Source: Myxococcales bacterium (GTDB lineage Bacteria; Myxococcota_A; SURF-8). From it: a DNA stretch of 45,034 nt. Location of the stretch: NCBI GenBank assembly GCA_003598065.1, contig QZKR01000103.1, forward strand, positions 1 to 45,034, written 5' to 3'. Under the pieces are notes generated by a model. That model ran no database searches, had not been told where the DNA came from, and saw nothing but the letters and a program-made list of their open reading frames with translations. The stretch's first letter is position 1; each line of letters opens with the position of its first letter. Shown one piece after another: positions 25,148 to 32,420 of the stretch. A program made the translations under genes and the position numbers.

Positions 25148-25498
25148 ATGAAAATTCTTTTCATCCTGAACGATCCGCCCTACGGCACGGAGCGCAGCTA
25201 CAACGGCCTGCGGCTGGCCATGAACATCCAGAAGCTGGAGGAGGAGGCCGAGGTCACGGTTTTTTTGATGGCCGACGCCGTCTTCTGCGCCAAGCAGGGC
25301 CAGAACACGCCCAACGGCTACTACAATATCGAACGGATGCTCAAGGGCGTGCGGCGCAAAGGCGAAGTCCTGCTCTGCGGGACTTGCATGGACGCGCGCG
25401 GGCTTAAGGCGGAGGAGCTGATGGAGGGCGCGCGCCGCAGCACGATGGACGAACTGACCACACTGACTTTGGATGCCGACAAGGTGCTCGTGTTTTGA
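25148..25498 (+). CDS. DsrE-family sulfur-carrier protein, 116 aa
   Basis: A small alpha/beta protein (MKILFILNDPPYGTERSYNG start) of the DsrE/TusD/YchN group. It has three Cys: Cys47 in DAVFCAKQGQ and Cys77/Cys80 in LLCGTCMDARG. Members carry sulfane sulfur on a conserved Cys between sulfurtransferases. Between an SQR and a desulfurase it probably accepts the persulfide made by SQR. The start has AGGAAAGAGAG upstream. Confidence 0.88.
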   Translation: MKILFILNDPPYGTERSYNGLRLAMNIQKLEEEAEVTVFLMADAVFCAKQGQNTPNGYYNIERMLKGVRRKGEVLLCGTCMDARGLKAEELMEGARRSTMDELTTLTLDADKVLVF

Positions 25499-25528
25499 GA
25501 ACTTGGGGTAGCGATGAAAGGAGACGCT

Positions 25529-26056
25529 ATGAAGATCAACAATGTCAACGTACAGGCCGTCGGCGCGTTCGTCGAGCAGGTCAAGGCCAACCCCGCCCTG
25601 GCGCGCAAGCAGAAGAAGGTGGAAGGAGAATGGGGTCTTGTTAACGGTCAGCCGCAGTTCAAGGCCGTACTGGCCTATGCGAAGGGTGAACGGACGGTTG
25701 AAGCCGATTTCGCCCCATTCATGGGCGGCGAGGGGCTTGCCCCCGACCCGATCCAGTACTGCCTTTATGGACTGGCCGCCTGTTACGCCGCGACCTTCGC
25801 CGGTCTCGCCGCGGCGCAGGGCGTGGAACTGAAGCGGCTCAAGGTCGTCGCCGAAAATCAGGTGAACCTCTCCCGTTCGCTTGGTCTGTCAGATGACCCG
25901 GTAGTCGAGAAGGTGAAGCTGACGCTCCAGATAGAATCCGATGCGCCGCCAAACGTCCTGGAGGAACTGGAGACTCTGGCCAAGTCGAACTGCCCGGGCG
26001 TTTACTGTCTGACCAACCCGATCCCGCTGGAGAGCACGCTGGAAAGGCTCGGCTGA
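25529..26056 (+). CDS. OsmC-family peroxiredoxin-like protein, 175 aa
   Basis: The fold is OsmC/Ohr-like: N-terminal beta meander (GEWGLVNGQPQFKAVLAYAK), then DPIQYCLYGLAACYAATFAG with Cys85 and KSNCPGVYCLTNPIP with Cys155, the two positions of the reactive Cys pair in the family. OsmC/Ohr proteins reduce organic hydroperoxides and can act on persulfides. Its place in a sulfide operon favours a role with sulfane sulfur. The ATG at 25529 has AAAGGAG upstream; that SD lies inside a 5-codon-longer frame from 25514 that lacks one. Confidence 0.88.
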   Translation: MKINNVNVQAVGAFVEQVKANPALARKQKKVEGEWGLVNGQPQFKAVLAYAKGERTVEADFAPFMGGEGLAPDPIQYCLYGLAACYAATFAGLAAAQGVELKRLKVVAENQVNLSRSLGLSDDPVVEKVKLTLQIESDAPPNVLEELETLAKSNCPGVYCLTNPIPLESTLERLG

Positions 26057-26064
26057 AGAAAACC

Positions 26065-27222
26065 ATGACGAATTCACAGACCCCCATCTATCTCGACCAC
26101 AACGCCACCACCCCCGTTCACCCGGAGGTCGTGGAGGCGATGCTTCCCTATCTGCGGGAGCATTTCGGCAACCCGTCAAGCGGGCATGTGTACGGACAAC
26201 GGGCCCATGCCGCGATTGAACACGCCCGCGAGCAGGTCGCCAGCCTGATTGGCGCGCAACCGGACGAGATCGTCTTCACCTCCGGCGGAACTGAAGCGAA
26301 TAACCTCGCCATCCGGGGCATAGCTGAGTTCACGGAAAACCGCCGCCATATCGTCACCTCGACCGTCGAGCACCCGGCCACGGCGCGGCCCTGCGCCTAC
26401 CTGGAGCGTCACGGTTTCGAGGTTACCTGGCTTCCCGTGGACAGCGACGGTCGAGTGCGACAAGGCGAGGCCCGCCCCTTCGTGCGCGGCGACACGCTAC
26501 TGGCCACCATCATGCTGGCCCAGAACGAGACCGGGACGTTGATGCCCATCCGCGAACTCTCCGACCTCGCCCACGCGAAGGGCGCGCTCGTGCATACCGA
26601 CGCCGCCCAGGCGGTGGGCAAGATTCCGGTCGAGGTGGACGATCTGGGCGCGGACCTGCTCTCCATCGCCGGGCACAAACTTTACGCGCCGAAGGGCGTG
26701 GGAGCGCTCTACGTCCGGCGTGGCGTTCGGCTCGCGCCGCTCGTTCTGGGCGCAGGGCACGAAGGGGGTCTGCGGCCCGGCACGGAAAACGTCCCGTACA
26801 TCGTTGGATTGGGCGCGGCCTGCGAACTTGCCGGACGCGACCAGGAGACGGAGTCCACCCGCCAGAGAGCCTTGCGGGACGATCTATGGAAACGCCTGCA
26901 CACCGCTATTCCCGGCCTACGCCTGAACGGCCACCCGACGGAACGGCTGCCCAACACCCTGAACGTCTCCTTCCCCGGAGCGAAGGGCAGCGCCGTCCTG
27001 GCCGCCGCACCGGAAATCGCCGCTTCGACCGGCTCCGCCTGTCACGAGGGGGGCGAGTCGCCTTCCGGCGTATTGCTGGCGATGGGGCGGGAGCCGGAGG
27101 AGGCGTTGGAGGCCCTGCGGCTTTCGCTGGGGCGGCATACCACGCAGCGGGAGGTCGAAGAAGCGGCGGCGGCGCTGGCCCGAGCGTTCCATCGGATCGT
27201 TCGCGGGCCGCGGCAAGTATGA
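26065..27222 (+). CDS. Cysteine desulfurase (NifS/IscS-type class V aminotransferase), 385 aa
   Basis: The N-terminus IYLDHNATTPVHPEV, the PLP lysine Lys205 in SIAGHKLYAPKG, SGGTEANN and His103 in TVEHPA mark the family. Cys326 in STGSACHEGG is the catalytic Cys on the mobile loop. It removes sulfur from cysteine as enzyme-bound persulfide for Fe-S clusters or tRNA thiolation. As the last gene of the sulfide operon, nine bases after osmC, it may feed or draw from the DsrE pool. It differs from house-keeping IscS in lacking the usual HGHKIYGPKG spelling and the iscR/iscU neighbours. Confidence 0.92.
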   Translation: MTNSQTPIYLDHNATTPVHPEVVEAMLPYLREHFGNPSSGHVYGQRAHAAIEHAREQVASLIGAQPDEIVFTSGGTEANNLAIRGIAEFTENRRHIVTSTVEHPATARPCAYLERHGFEVTWLPVDSDGRVRQGEARPFVRGDTLLATIMLAQNETGTLMPIRELSDLAHAKGALVHTDAAQAVGKIPVEVDDLGADLLSIAGHKLYAPKGVGALYVRRGVRLAPLVLGAGHEGGLRPGTENVPYIVGLGAACELAGRDQETESTRQRALRDDLWKRLHTAIPGLRLNGHPTERLPNTLNVSFPGAKGSAVLAAAPEIAASTGSACHEGGESPSGVLLAMGREPEEALEALRLSLGRHTTQREVEEAAAALARAFHRIVRGPRQV

Positions 27223-27264
27223 TCGAGGCCGCTTAACAGCCGTCCGCCGATCCGCTCGTGCCTT

Positions 27265-28473
27265 TCAGAATGGCGCCCCCGGCCCTTTCAGCAACAGTCC
27301 TGCAACGGCCCCGCCGGCGATCAACCAAGTCGAGTTCAGCTTGAAACGCAGCAGCAGGACAGCGCTGGCGACACCCAGCAGAATGGTCGCCATATCGACG
27401 AGAGCCGCCTGGGCCAGAAAGAGAGTAACGGTCGCCATCAACGCCAGCGACGCCACGTTCACGCCGTCGAGGAAGGCCCCGGCCACACGCGAGGCGCGCA
27501 ATCGCGGCACGAGCGGACCGCTGAGCGCGACGAATACGAAGGCTGGCAGGAAGATGCCGACGGTCGCGACGAGGGCCCCGGCCGGGCCGGAGAGCAGGTA
27601 GCCGATGAAGGTGGCGGTGGTGAAGACCGGGCCGGGCGTCACCTGCCCGACGGCGATGGCGTCGATCAGTTGCGCCTCGCTCAGCCAGTGCAGGCGCTCG
27701 ACAAGGTCGGCCCGCAGAAAGGCGAGGAGGACGTAGCCGCTGCCGAAAAGCACCGAACCGATTTTGAAAAAGACCCAGAACAGCCCGGACAGCGAGAACG
27801 AACCACCGATGGCGGACAGGCTGAGAATCGGCAGAACGGGCGCGAAGGAATGGAGCGACGAGCCTCCCGATTTGACCCTTCGGGCGACGGCCATGACCGC
27901 GCCCGCGCCGAAGAGCACGACGAGTTCATTGACGCCGAGCAGGCTTGCCGCCATCGCCACGACGCCAAGGACCCGCAGCGGCCACGAGCGGCCCGCCTTT
28001 GGAGCCAGCCCCCACAGCGCCTGCACGACAATGGCGATGATGACCGGCTTCACCCCGTAAAGCAGCCAGCCGACTTCCGGCAACGTGCCGTAGCGCACGT
28101 ATGCCCAGCCGAAAACTCCCGTGATGAGCGTGGCGGGCAGGATGAAGGAGGCCCCAGCGACAAGCAGCCCCGCCCAGCGCCGCCGCGCCCAGCCGATGTG
28201 AATGGCCATCTCGGTCGAGTTCGGACCGGGAATGAGATTGGTCGCGCCGAGCAGATCGAGGAAGCGTTCCTCACTGAGCCATTTGCGACGGCGAACCACC
28301 TCGTCCTGGATCATCGCGATGTGCGCCGCCGGGCCGCCGAAGGCGGTGGCGCCGAGGCGGAGGAACAGCCGGACGAGTTCCCAGAGCGATGTTGGGTGGT
28401 CCGATGGCGATTCCGGATCGACCTGGCGCGGCTTCCCTTCTGCTGTTTGCCTTCCGCCGTCAATCGCGATCAT
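27265..28473 (-). CDS. chrA: Chromate transporter ChrA (two CHR domains), 402 aa
   Basis: The long-chain form has two homologous halves, each with the CHR signature: FLRLGATAFGGPAAHIAM ... NLIPGPNSTEMAIHIGW in the first and FKIGSVLFGSGYVLLAFL ... GQVTPGPVFTTATFIGYL in the second. About ten membrane helices are visible. It exports chromate (or a related oxyanion such as sulfate) from the cytoplasm. The start at 28473 overlaps the doxX stop as ATGA. It is the last gene of the PadR-led operon and converges on the cysteine desulfurase gene with 42 bases between. Confidence 0.92.
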   Translation of the reverse strand: MIAIDGGRQTAEGKPRQVDPESPSDHPTSLWELVRLFLRLGATAFGGPAAHIAMIQDEVVRRRKWLSEERFLDLLGATNLIPGPNSTEMAIHIGWARRRWAGLLVAGASFILPATLITGVFGWAYVRYGTLPEVGWLLYGVKPVIIAIVVQALWGLAPKAGRSWPLRVLGVVAMAASLLGVNELVVLFGAGAVMAVARRVKSGGSSLHSFAPVLPILSLSAIGGSFSLSGLFWVFFKIGSVLFGSGYVLLAFLRADLVERLHWLSEAQLIDAIAVGQVTPGPVFTTATFIGYLLSGPAGALVATVGIFLPAFVFVALSGPLVPRLRASRVAGAFLDGVNVASLALMATVTLFLAQAALVDMATILLGVASAVLLLRFKLNSTWLIAGGAVAGLLLKGPGAPF

Positions 28474-28958
28474 GACTCGCCGTTGAACCGACGACCGAGC
28501 CAAACGTCTAGGGACCAAGCCCCCGCTCCGACAATCAGCAGAAAGACCGCGCCAAGCAGCATCGAGAAATCGGTCCTGGCCTCGTGCGCCATCGCCCAGA
28601 AGCCTTGCTTCCCGGCGGCGGGGTCCGCGAAGCCCCAGAATCCCTGTCCCAGCAGCATGGGAATCTTGGTGGACGTGATGGCGACAACCATATTGACGGC
28701 GAGCGATAGGGCGGCAAGCCTCGTCAGCAATCCCGACAAGATGAGCAACCCGCCCGCGATTTCCACGACCCCTACAAACGGCCCCATCGCCTCGGGCCAG
28801 GGGATGCCGATGGCGGCGAAACGCCCCGCGCCGAGGGCGGCGGGAAAGAGGAACTTCTGGGCGCCTTCGGACAGAAAGACGCCGCCCACCGCCAGGCGAA
28901 TCAGCCAGACGGCGGCTGGGGCTTGGGTTCGTGTAAGTTTTTCCAGGATGGTTTGCAT
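28470..28958 (-). CDS. DoxX-family membrane protein, 162 aa
   Basis: Four hydrophobic helices and the family start (WLIRLAVGGVFLSEGAQKFL, then GPFVGVVEIAGGLLILSGLL) identify DoxX. The family includes the small subunit of thiosulfate:quinone oxidoreductase and redox partners in oxidative-stress complexes; members are mostly uncharacterised. In this operon, with an Fe-S membrane protein and near the SQR genes, a quinone-linked sulfur or redox role is plausible. AAAGG lies upstream of the ATG. Confidence 0.88.
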   Translation of the reverse strand: MQTILEKLTRTQAPAAVWLIRLAVGGVFLSEGAQKFLFPAALGAGRFAAIGIPWPEAMGPFVGVVEIAGGLLILSGLLTRLAALSLAVNMVVAITSTKIPMLLGQGFWGFADPAAGKQGFWAMAHEARTDFSMLLGAVFLLIVGAGAWSLDVWLGRRFNGES

Positions 28959-28983
28959 GTTTAAACCTTTCTTGGTTGAAGAA

Positions 28984-30378
28984 TCAAAGGACGATCCACG
29001 CCGCGAGTACGCCGCCGAAGACGACCGCGACGCCCGCCAGCCCCAGGTTCCACACGGCGGCCGTCCCGGATTCCTTGCGCGCCTTGCCCCGCCGCCAGGC
29101 GATGGCCAGAAGCAGCGCCAGCACCCCCGTCCCGATCACGGAGAAGGGAAGCATCGACGCCGGTTTGGACAGGGAATGATCGGCAAACCCTCTCAGCGTC
29201 AGCTCCCCGCTCGGATCGGACAATGCCAATGGCAGGAAGCCGCCCCAGCTTGAGAGCTTGGCCAGCGCCTTGCCCAGGTGCGCCACGGCCACCACCGGCG
29301 CGGCGGCCAGAGCCACGGTGAATAGAGTGTCCCTGAAGGCGGCTTTCTTCCCGATCATGTAACTTGCGGCAAGGATTATCCCCCACAGCGCCAGCGGGAA
29401 GAGGCCCAGGAACCACAGCGCCTCCCACCAGCCGAAGCCGATAGCCGGAAAAGCGGCGGCCAGGGTGTCAGGCGCGGCATGGAAGAGCCTTTCCAGGGGG
29501 TCCGACTCGCCGATGGTGTCGTGGGCGACGAAGCCCGCCGCGATCAGGACGAAGGCCGCCTCGAAGGGTTTCAACCCCTTGTCGGTGCGGGAGGAACTTA
29601 CGGGGTCCGCCCAGCCGAAACCGATGTTTTCCTTCGGACAGACTTTGGCGCATTGCAGGCAAAGCACGCAGCCGTCCGAGGGGGCGCGGTCGAAAGGGCG
29701 GATCATCGAGGGGCAGCTTCGCTTGTCGAAACGCTCGCGATTGGCCGGATGCACGCAGTCCTTCGTCTTACAAGAAGAGCAGATGGCCGGGTCGCACTTG
29801 TCAAGTTGCAGGGGCGTGAAGCGGCCGTAAACCGACAGCAGCGCCGCCGCCGGGCAGAGCCCCTTGCAGAAGGAGCGCGGGGCGCGGAAAACAAGTCCCG
29901 TCGCCAGTGCGAGCAACCCCAAGGTCAGCAGCATGAACGCCGTATAGTGGGGCGTGCGGTGGATGAAGAGCCCGGCCACGAGCAATTGCAGAATCAGGTA
30001 CGCGACGAAGATCGCCCATCCGGCGCGAAGCATCTTGGGAAGCTTGGCGCGGGGGACGTGCAACACCCTGGCCACCGCGTCGCCCAGACGATTGAGCAGT
30101 TCCATCGGGCAGACCGTACACCAGGCCCGGCCCAGAAAAAGCGCCGCCGCGATCATCAGCGGCCACCACAGTCCCCAGACGGCGAGCGTGGTGAGATGCG
30201 TCTTGCGGAAGGTCATCAGTTCGTCCGGGGTCTTGTCGAGCCCCGCGCCCCAGCCCAGCCAACCCAGATAGACGGCGGCGGCGAGGGTCAGGACTTGCAG
30301 GGCGACGGGGAACAGCGGCGAGCCGAGCAGGACGCGAAAGGGTCTTATCGAGAGCAAATCGGCACGGAGGTGGTTCAT
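28984..30378 (-). CDS. NapH-like membrane polyferredoxin, 464 aa
   Basis: The N-terminal half has membrane helices and two CxxxCP/CxxCP elements typical of NapH/NosR/CcoG-type proteins (GRAWCTVCPMELL at 83-95; SFCKGLCPAAALL at 169-181). It continues with cysteines at 195, 200, 203, 208 and 222 and a ferredoxin motif GCVLCLQCAKVCPKE (Cys237, 240, 243, 247). The C-terminal half adds about five further helices. It should pass electrons across or along the membrane from quinol to a partner. The PadR gene overlaps its start (ATGA) and doxX follows after 25 bases. No periplasmic reductase is encoded nearby. Confidence 0.85.
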   Translation of the reverse strand: MNHLRADLLSIRPFRVLLGSPLFPVALQVLTLAAAVYLGWLGWGAGLDKTPDELMTFRKTHLTTLAVWGLWWPLMIAAALFLGRAWCTVCPMELLNRLGDAVARVLHVPRAKLPKMLRAGWAIFVAYLILQLLVAGLFIHRTPHYTAFMLLTLGLLALATGLVFRAPRSFCKGLCPAAALLSVYGRFTPLQLDKCDPAICSSCKTKDCVHPANRERFDKRSCPSMIRPFDRAPSDGCVLCLQCAKVCPKENIGFGWADPVSSSRTDKGLKPFEAAFVLIAAGFVAHDTIGESDPLERLFHAAPDTLAAAFPAIGFGWWEALWFLGLFPLALWGIILAASYMIGKKAAFRDTLFTVALAAAPVVAVAHLGKALAKLSSWGGFLPLALSDPSGELTLRGFADHSLSKPASMLPFSVIGTGVLALLLAIAWRRGKARKESGTAAVWNLGLAGVAVVFGGVLAAWIVL

Positions 30379-30710
30379 GACTTTTCTCCCTTGCGTTTCG
30401 CTTTCCCGCTCACTTCGCCGCGCAACTCGTCCAGTTGTTTACGCACGACGGCGAGCACCTCGCGGCCGTACTCGGTGATTCGATAGTTAATTCGCCCCTT
30501 GGGTCCGGCGGCTTTATCCCGCTCGGAGACGAGCCAACCGTGGCGCTCCATCCGTTGCAGCAGGGGGTAGAGCGTGCCGGGGCTCACGTCGTAGCCGTGG
30601 CGGCGCAGTTCGTTGAGCATCCACTGGCCGTATACCGGCGTCTCGGCGGCGTGGTGCAGGATGTGGATTTTCCAGAAAGCCAGCAGAATTTCACGTTCGA
30701 CTTCCTTCAT
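30375..30710 (-). CDS. PadR-family transcriptional regulator, 111 aa
   Basis: A short PadR protein: winged helix with the family signature DVSPGTLYPLLQRMERHGWL, wing INYRITEYGREVLA and a C-terminal helix for dimerisation. No effector pocket can be named. A strong AGGAGGT lies before the ATG. The gene sits first in the operon, its stop overlaps the next start, and its promoter contains a dyad (30726-30755), so autoregulation of the whole operon is likely. Confidence 0.93.
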   Translation of the reverse strand: MKEVEREILLAFWKIHILHHAAETPVYGQWMLNELRRHGYDVSPGTLYPLLQRMERHGWLVSERDKAAGPKGRINYRITEYGREVLAVVRKQLDELRGEVSGKAKRKGEKS

Positions 30711-30725
30711 GCAGATACCTCCTGT

Positions 30726-30763
30726 ATTACGTATATCGTAATCGATTATCGTAATATCCTCAA
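30726..30763 (-). promoter_or_regulatory. Promoter and operator of the PadR operon
   Basis: On the minus strand TTGAGG (30763-30758), 17 bases and TACGAT (30740-30735) form a promoter. The perfect dyad ATTACG-N5-CGTAAT (30726-30742) covers the -10, and a further CGTAAT half-site at 30750-30755 lies in the spacer. The repeated ATTACG unit is a strong candidate for the PadR binding site. Confidence 0.6.
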
Positions 30764-30846
30764 GAGGAAATATCGTCTGCTACAAGTGTCCAACGTCAGC
30801 GACTTTGGGAGAGGCGTCGAGTACGACGGCGAGATAGTTGGAACCC

Positions 30847-30891
30847 AAAAAACGGCCCCTGTCTTCAGGCATTTAGCCGAATCCAGGGGCC
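30847..30891 (-). terminator. Rho-independent terminator of tRNA-His
   Basis: On the minus strand GGCCCCTG pairs with CAGGGGCC (30891-30884 with 30861-30854); TTC/GAA pairs inside the loop, and GTTTTTT follows. It begins about 13 bases after the tRNA CCA end. Confidence 0.85.
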
Positions 30892-30903
30892 GAAAGTCTC
30901 AGA

Positions 30904-30980
30904 TGGGGTGGGTGAAGGGACTTGAACCCTCGGCCTCCAGGGCCACAACCTGGCACTCTAACCAACTGAGCTACACCCAC
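30904..30980 (-). tRNA. tRNA-His (anticodon GTG)
   Basis: The minus strand folds as a complete cloverleaf: acceptor GTGGGTG/CACCCAC, D-arm GCTCAGTTGGTTAGAGT, anticodon loop TTGTGGC with GTG, T-arm GAGGGTTCAAGTCCCTT. The C73 discriminator with a G at -1 (position 30981) is the tRNA-His identity pair, and CCA is encoded (30906-30904). Promoter and terminator show it is transcribed alone. Confidence 0.97.
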
Positions 30981-31012
30981 CATCAGGGGCTCGGCGCAAA
31001 ACGCAGGGCGGG

Positions 31013-31041
31013 AGTATAGTAAACCCTTCTTAAGAGCGCAA
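31013..31041 (-). promoter_or_regulatory. Promoter of tRNA-His
   Basis: TTGCGC (31041-31036), 17 bases and TATACT (31018-31013) on the minus strand, followed by a GC-rich discriminator (CCCGCCCTGCG), which is typical of stringently controlled stable-RNA promoters. The tRNA begins about 32 bases downstream. Confidence 0.65.
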
Positions 31042-31056
31042 GTTTTCTTTCGTCGC

Positions 31057-32265
31057 CTACGGCTCGCCGTCCTCGCCGCCCGTCTCCTCGCCGAGCGTCG
31101 CATAGCGCTCGGCGATCGTCTTCGCCAAGGCGTCGAGCTGGGCGAAGGTCTCGGCGCGCGGCGCGCCCTTCGCCGCCACCGCGCCGACCACGTCCACCTG
31201 CAACTTCGGCGTCAGCCGCAAAAAATCGTCCTTGGCCTTGCCCGCCCAGCCGTGGGAGCCGACAAACGCCGCCAGCCGCGCCTTCGGCTTCAACACGTTG
31301 GCGAGCAGGCAGGCATAAGCCGCCGCCGGGTGCAGGCCGCCCAGGACCGTCGGCGACCCGATGACGATCGTCGCCGCGTCCACCAGGGCCGAAGCGAGAC
31401 GGCCGACGTCCGCCCCCGAAAGCTCGAAGCGGGAGACGCCCACGCCCTCCGCGGTGAGCGCGTCGATCAGGTGGTCCACCATCCGTCGCGTGCTGTCGTG
31501 CATCGACACGTAGGCGACGACGGCGTGGTTTTTCGGTTTGGCGAAGATCCAGTCGCGGTACGGCTCGACGATCGCGGCGGGCTCGTCCCACAAGGGGCCG
31601 TGGCTCGGGCAGATCAAGGACAGCGGCCGGGCGACCAGCTTTTCAAACTGCCGCCCGATCACGCGCCGAAACGGCATCATGATCTGCGCCCAGTAAAGCC
31701 GCGCGGCGTCGAGCTGCCTGGCGCGATCGGGGAAGAAAAGCCGGTTGGCCGCCAGATGCGAGCCGAAGAAATCGCAGGAGAACAGGATGCCCTCCTCGCG
31801 GAGATAGGTCATCATCGTTTCGGGCCAGTGGACCCAGGGATACTCGATGAACTCCAGCGTCCGCCCGCCCAGGTCGATCGTTTCGCCGGAGGCGACGACG
31901 CGCAGCCGCTCCGCCGGCAGGGGCAGCAGGTCCTGCAGCATTCCCTTGCCGCGCTTGGTGCAGAGCGCGACGGCCTCGGGAAACTGCTCCAGAACAAGCG
32001 GCAGGGTTCCGGAATGGTCCTGTTCGGCGTGATGGGAGACGACATAGTCGATGCGCCGCACGCCCAGGTCGGCGAGGCGGTCCAGAAGCGCCTCGGCGAA
32101 GGCCGGTTCGACGGCGTCCAGAAGGACGGTCTTTTCACGCCCCTGCAGCAGGTAGGCGTTGTAGCTGGTGCCGTCGGGAAGCGGCATGAGCGCGTCGAAC
32201 AGCCGCCGGTCCCAATCGACGGCGCCCACCCAATGAAGTCCTTCGCGGATTTTGATGGCTTTCAT
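31057..32265 (-). CDS. A-type flavodiiron protein (FprA family), 402 aa
   Basis: The N-terminal beta-lactamase-like domain keeps all diiron ligands: His79-x-Glu81-x-Asp83 in SHHAEQDHSG, His146 in YPWVHWPET, Asp165 in FSCDFFGSH and His222 in CPSHGPLW. The C-terminal flavodoxin domain (from about 248) binds FMN (SMHDSTRRM, GSPTVLGGLHP, FVGSHGWAG). These enzymes reduce O2 to water and/or NO to N2O in the cytoplasm, protecting anaerobes and microaerophiles. The start at 32265 (MKAIKIREGLHWVG) has AGGGGGT upstream. No rubredoxin or NADH-oxidoreductase partner is encoded beside it. Confidence 0.95.
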   Translation of the reverse strand: MKAIKIREGLHWVGAVDWDRRLFDALMPLPDGTSYNAYLLQGREKTVLLDAVEPAFAEALLDRLADLGVRRIDYVVSHHAEQDHSGTLPLVLEQFPEAVALCTKRGKGMLQDLLPLPAERLRVVASGETIDLGGRTLEFIEYPWVHWPETMMTYLREEGILFSCDFFGSHLAANRLFFPDRARQLDAARLYWAQIMMPFRRVIGRQFEKLVARPLSLICPSHGPLWDEPAAIVEPYRDWIFAKPKNHAVVAYVSMHDSTRRMVDHLIDALTAEGVGVSRFELSGADVGRLASALVDAATIVIGSPTVLGGLHPAAAYACLLANVLKPKARLAAFVGSHGWAGKAKDDFLRLTPKLQVDVVGAVAAKGAPRAETFAQLDALAKTIAERYATLGEETGGEDGEP

Positions 32266-32320
32266 GACAACCCCCTCTGGCGCGCAACGGCGTTTCGTCC
32301 AATCCGATGGTCGCCTCTGG

Positions 32321-32349
32321 CCTATAGCATATCTCGTCCGCCCGCTCAA
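32321..32349 (-). promoter_or_regulatory. Promoter of the flavodiiron gene
   Basis: TTGAGC (32349-32344), 17 bases and TATAGG (32326-32321) on the minus strand, about 55 bases before the ATG at 32265. Confidence 0.5.
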
Positions 32350-32371
32350 GGCGGCAAAGGCGGCAAGCGCC

Positions 32372-32401
32372 TTGACCGCGCGCGCCGGCCCATGCTAGCG
32401 T
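32372..32401 (+). promoter_or_regulatory. Possible promoter of the beta-sandwich lipoprotein gene
   Basis: TTGACC (32372-32377), 18 bases and TAGCGT (32396-32401), 20 bases before the ATG at 32421. The -10 is poor, so this is tentative. Confidence 0.3.
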
Positions 32402-32420
32402 AAATTCGCAAGGATTTTGA

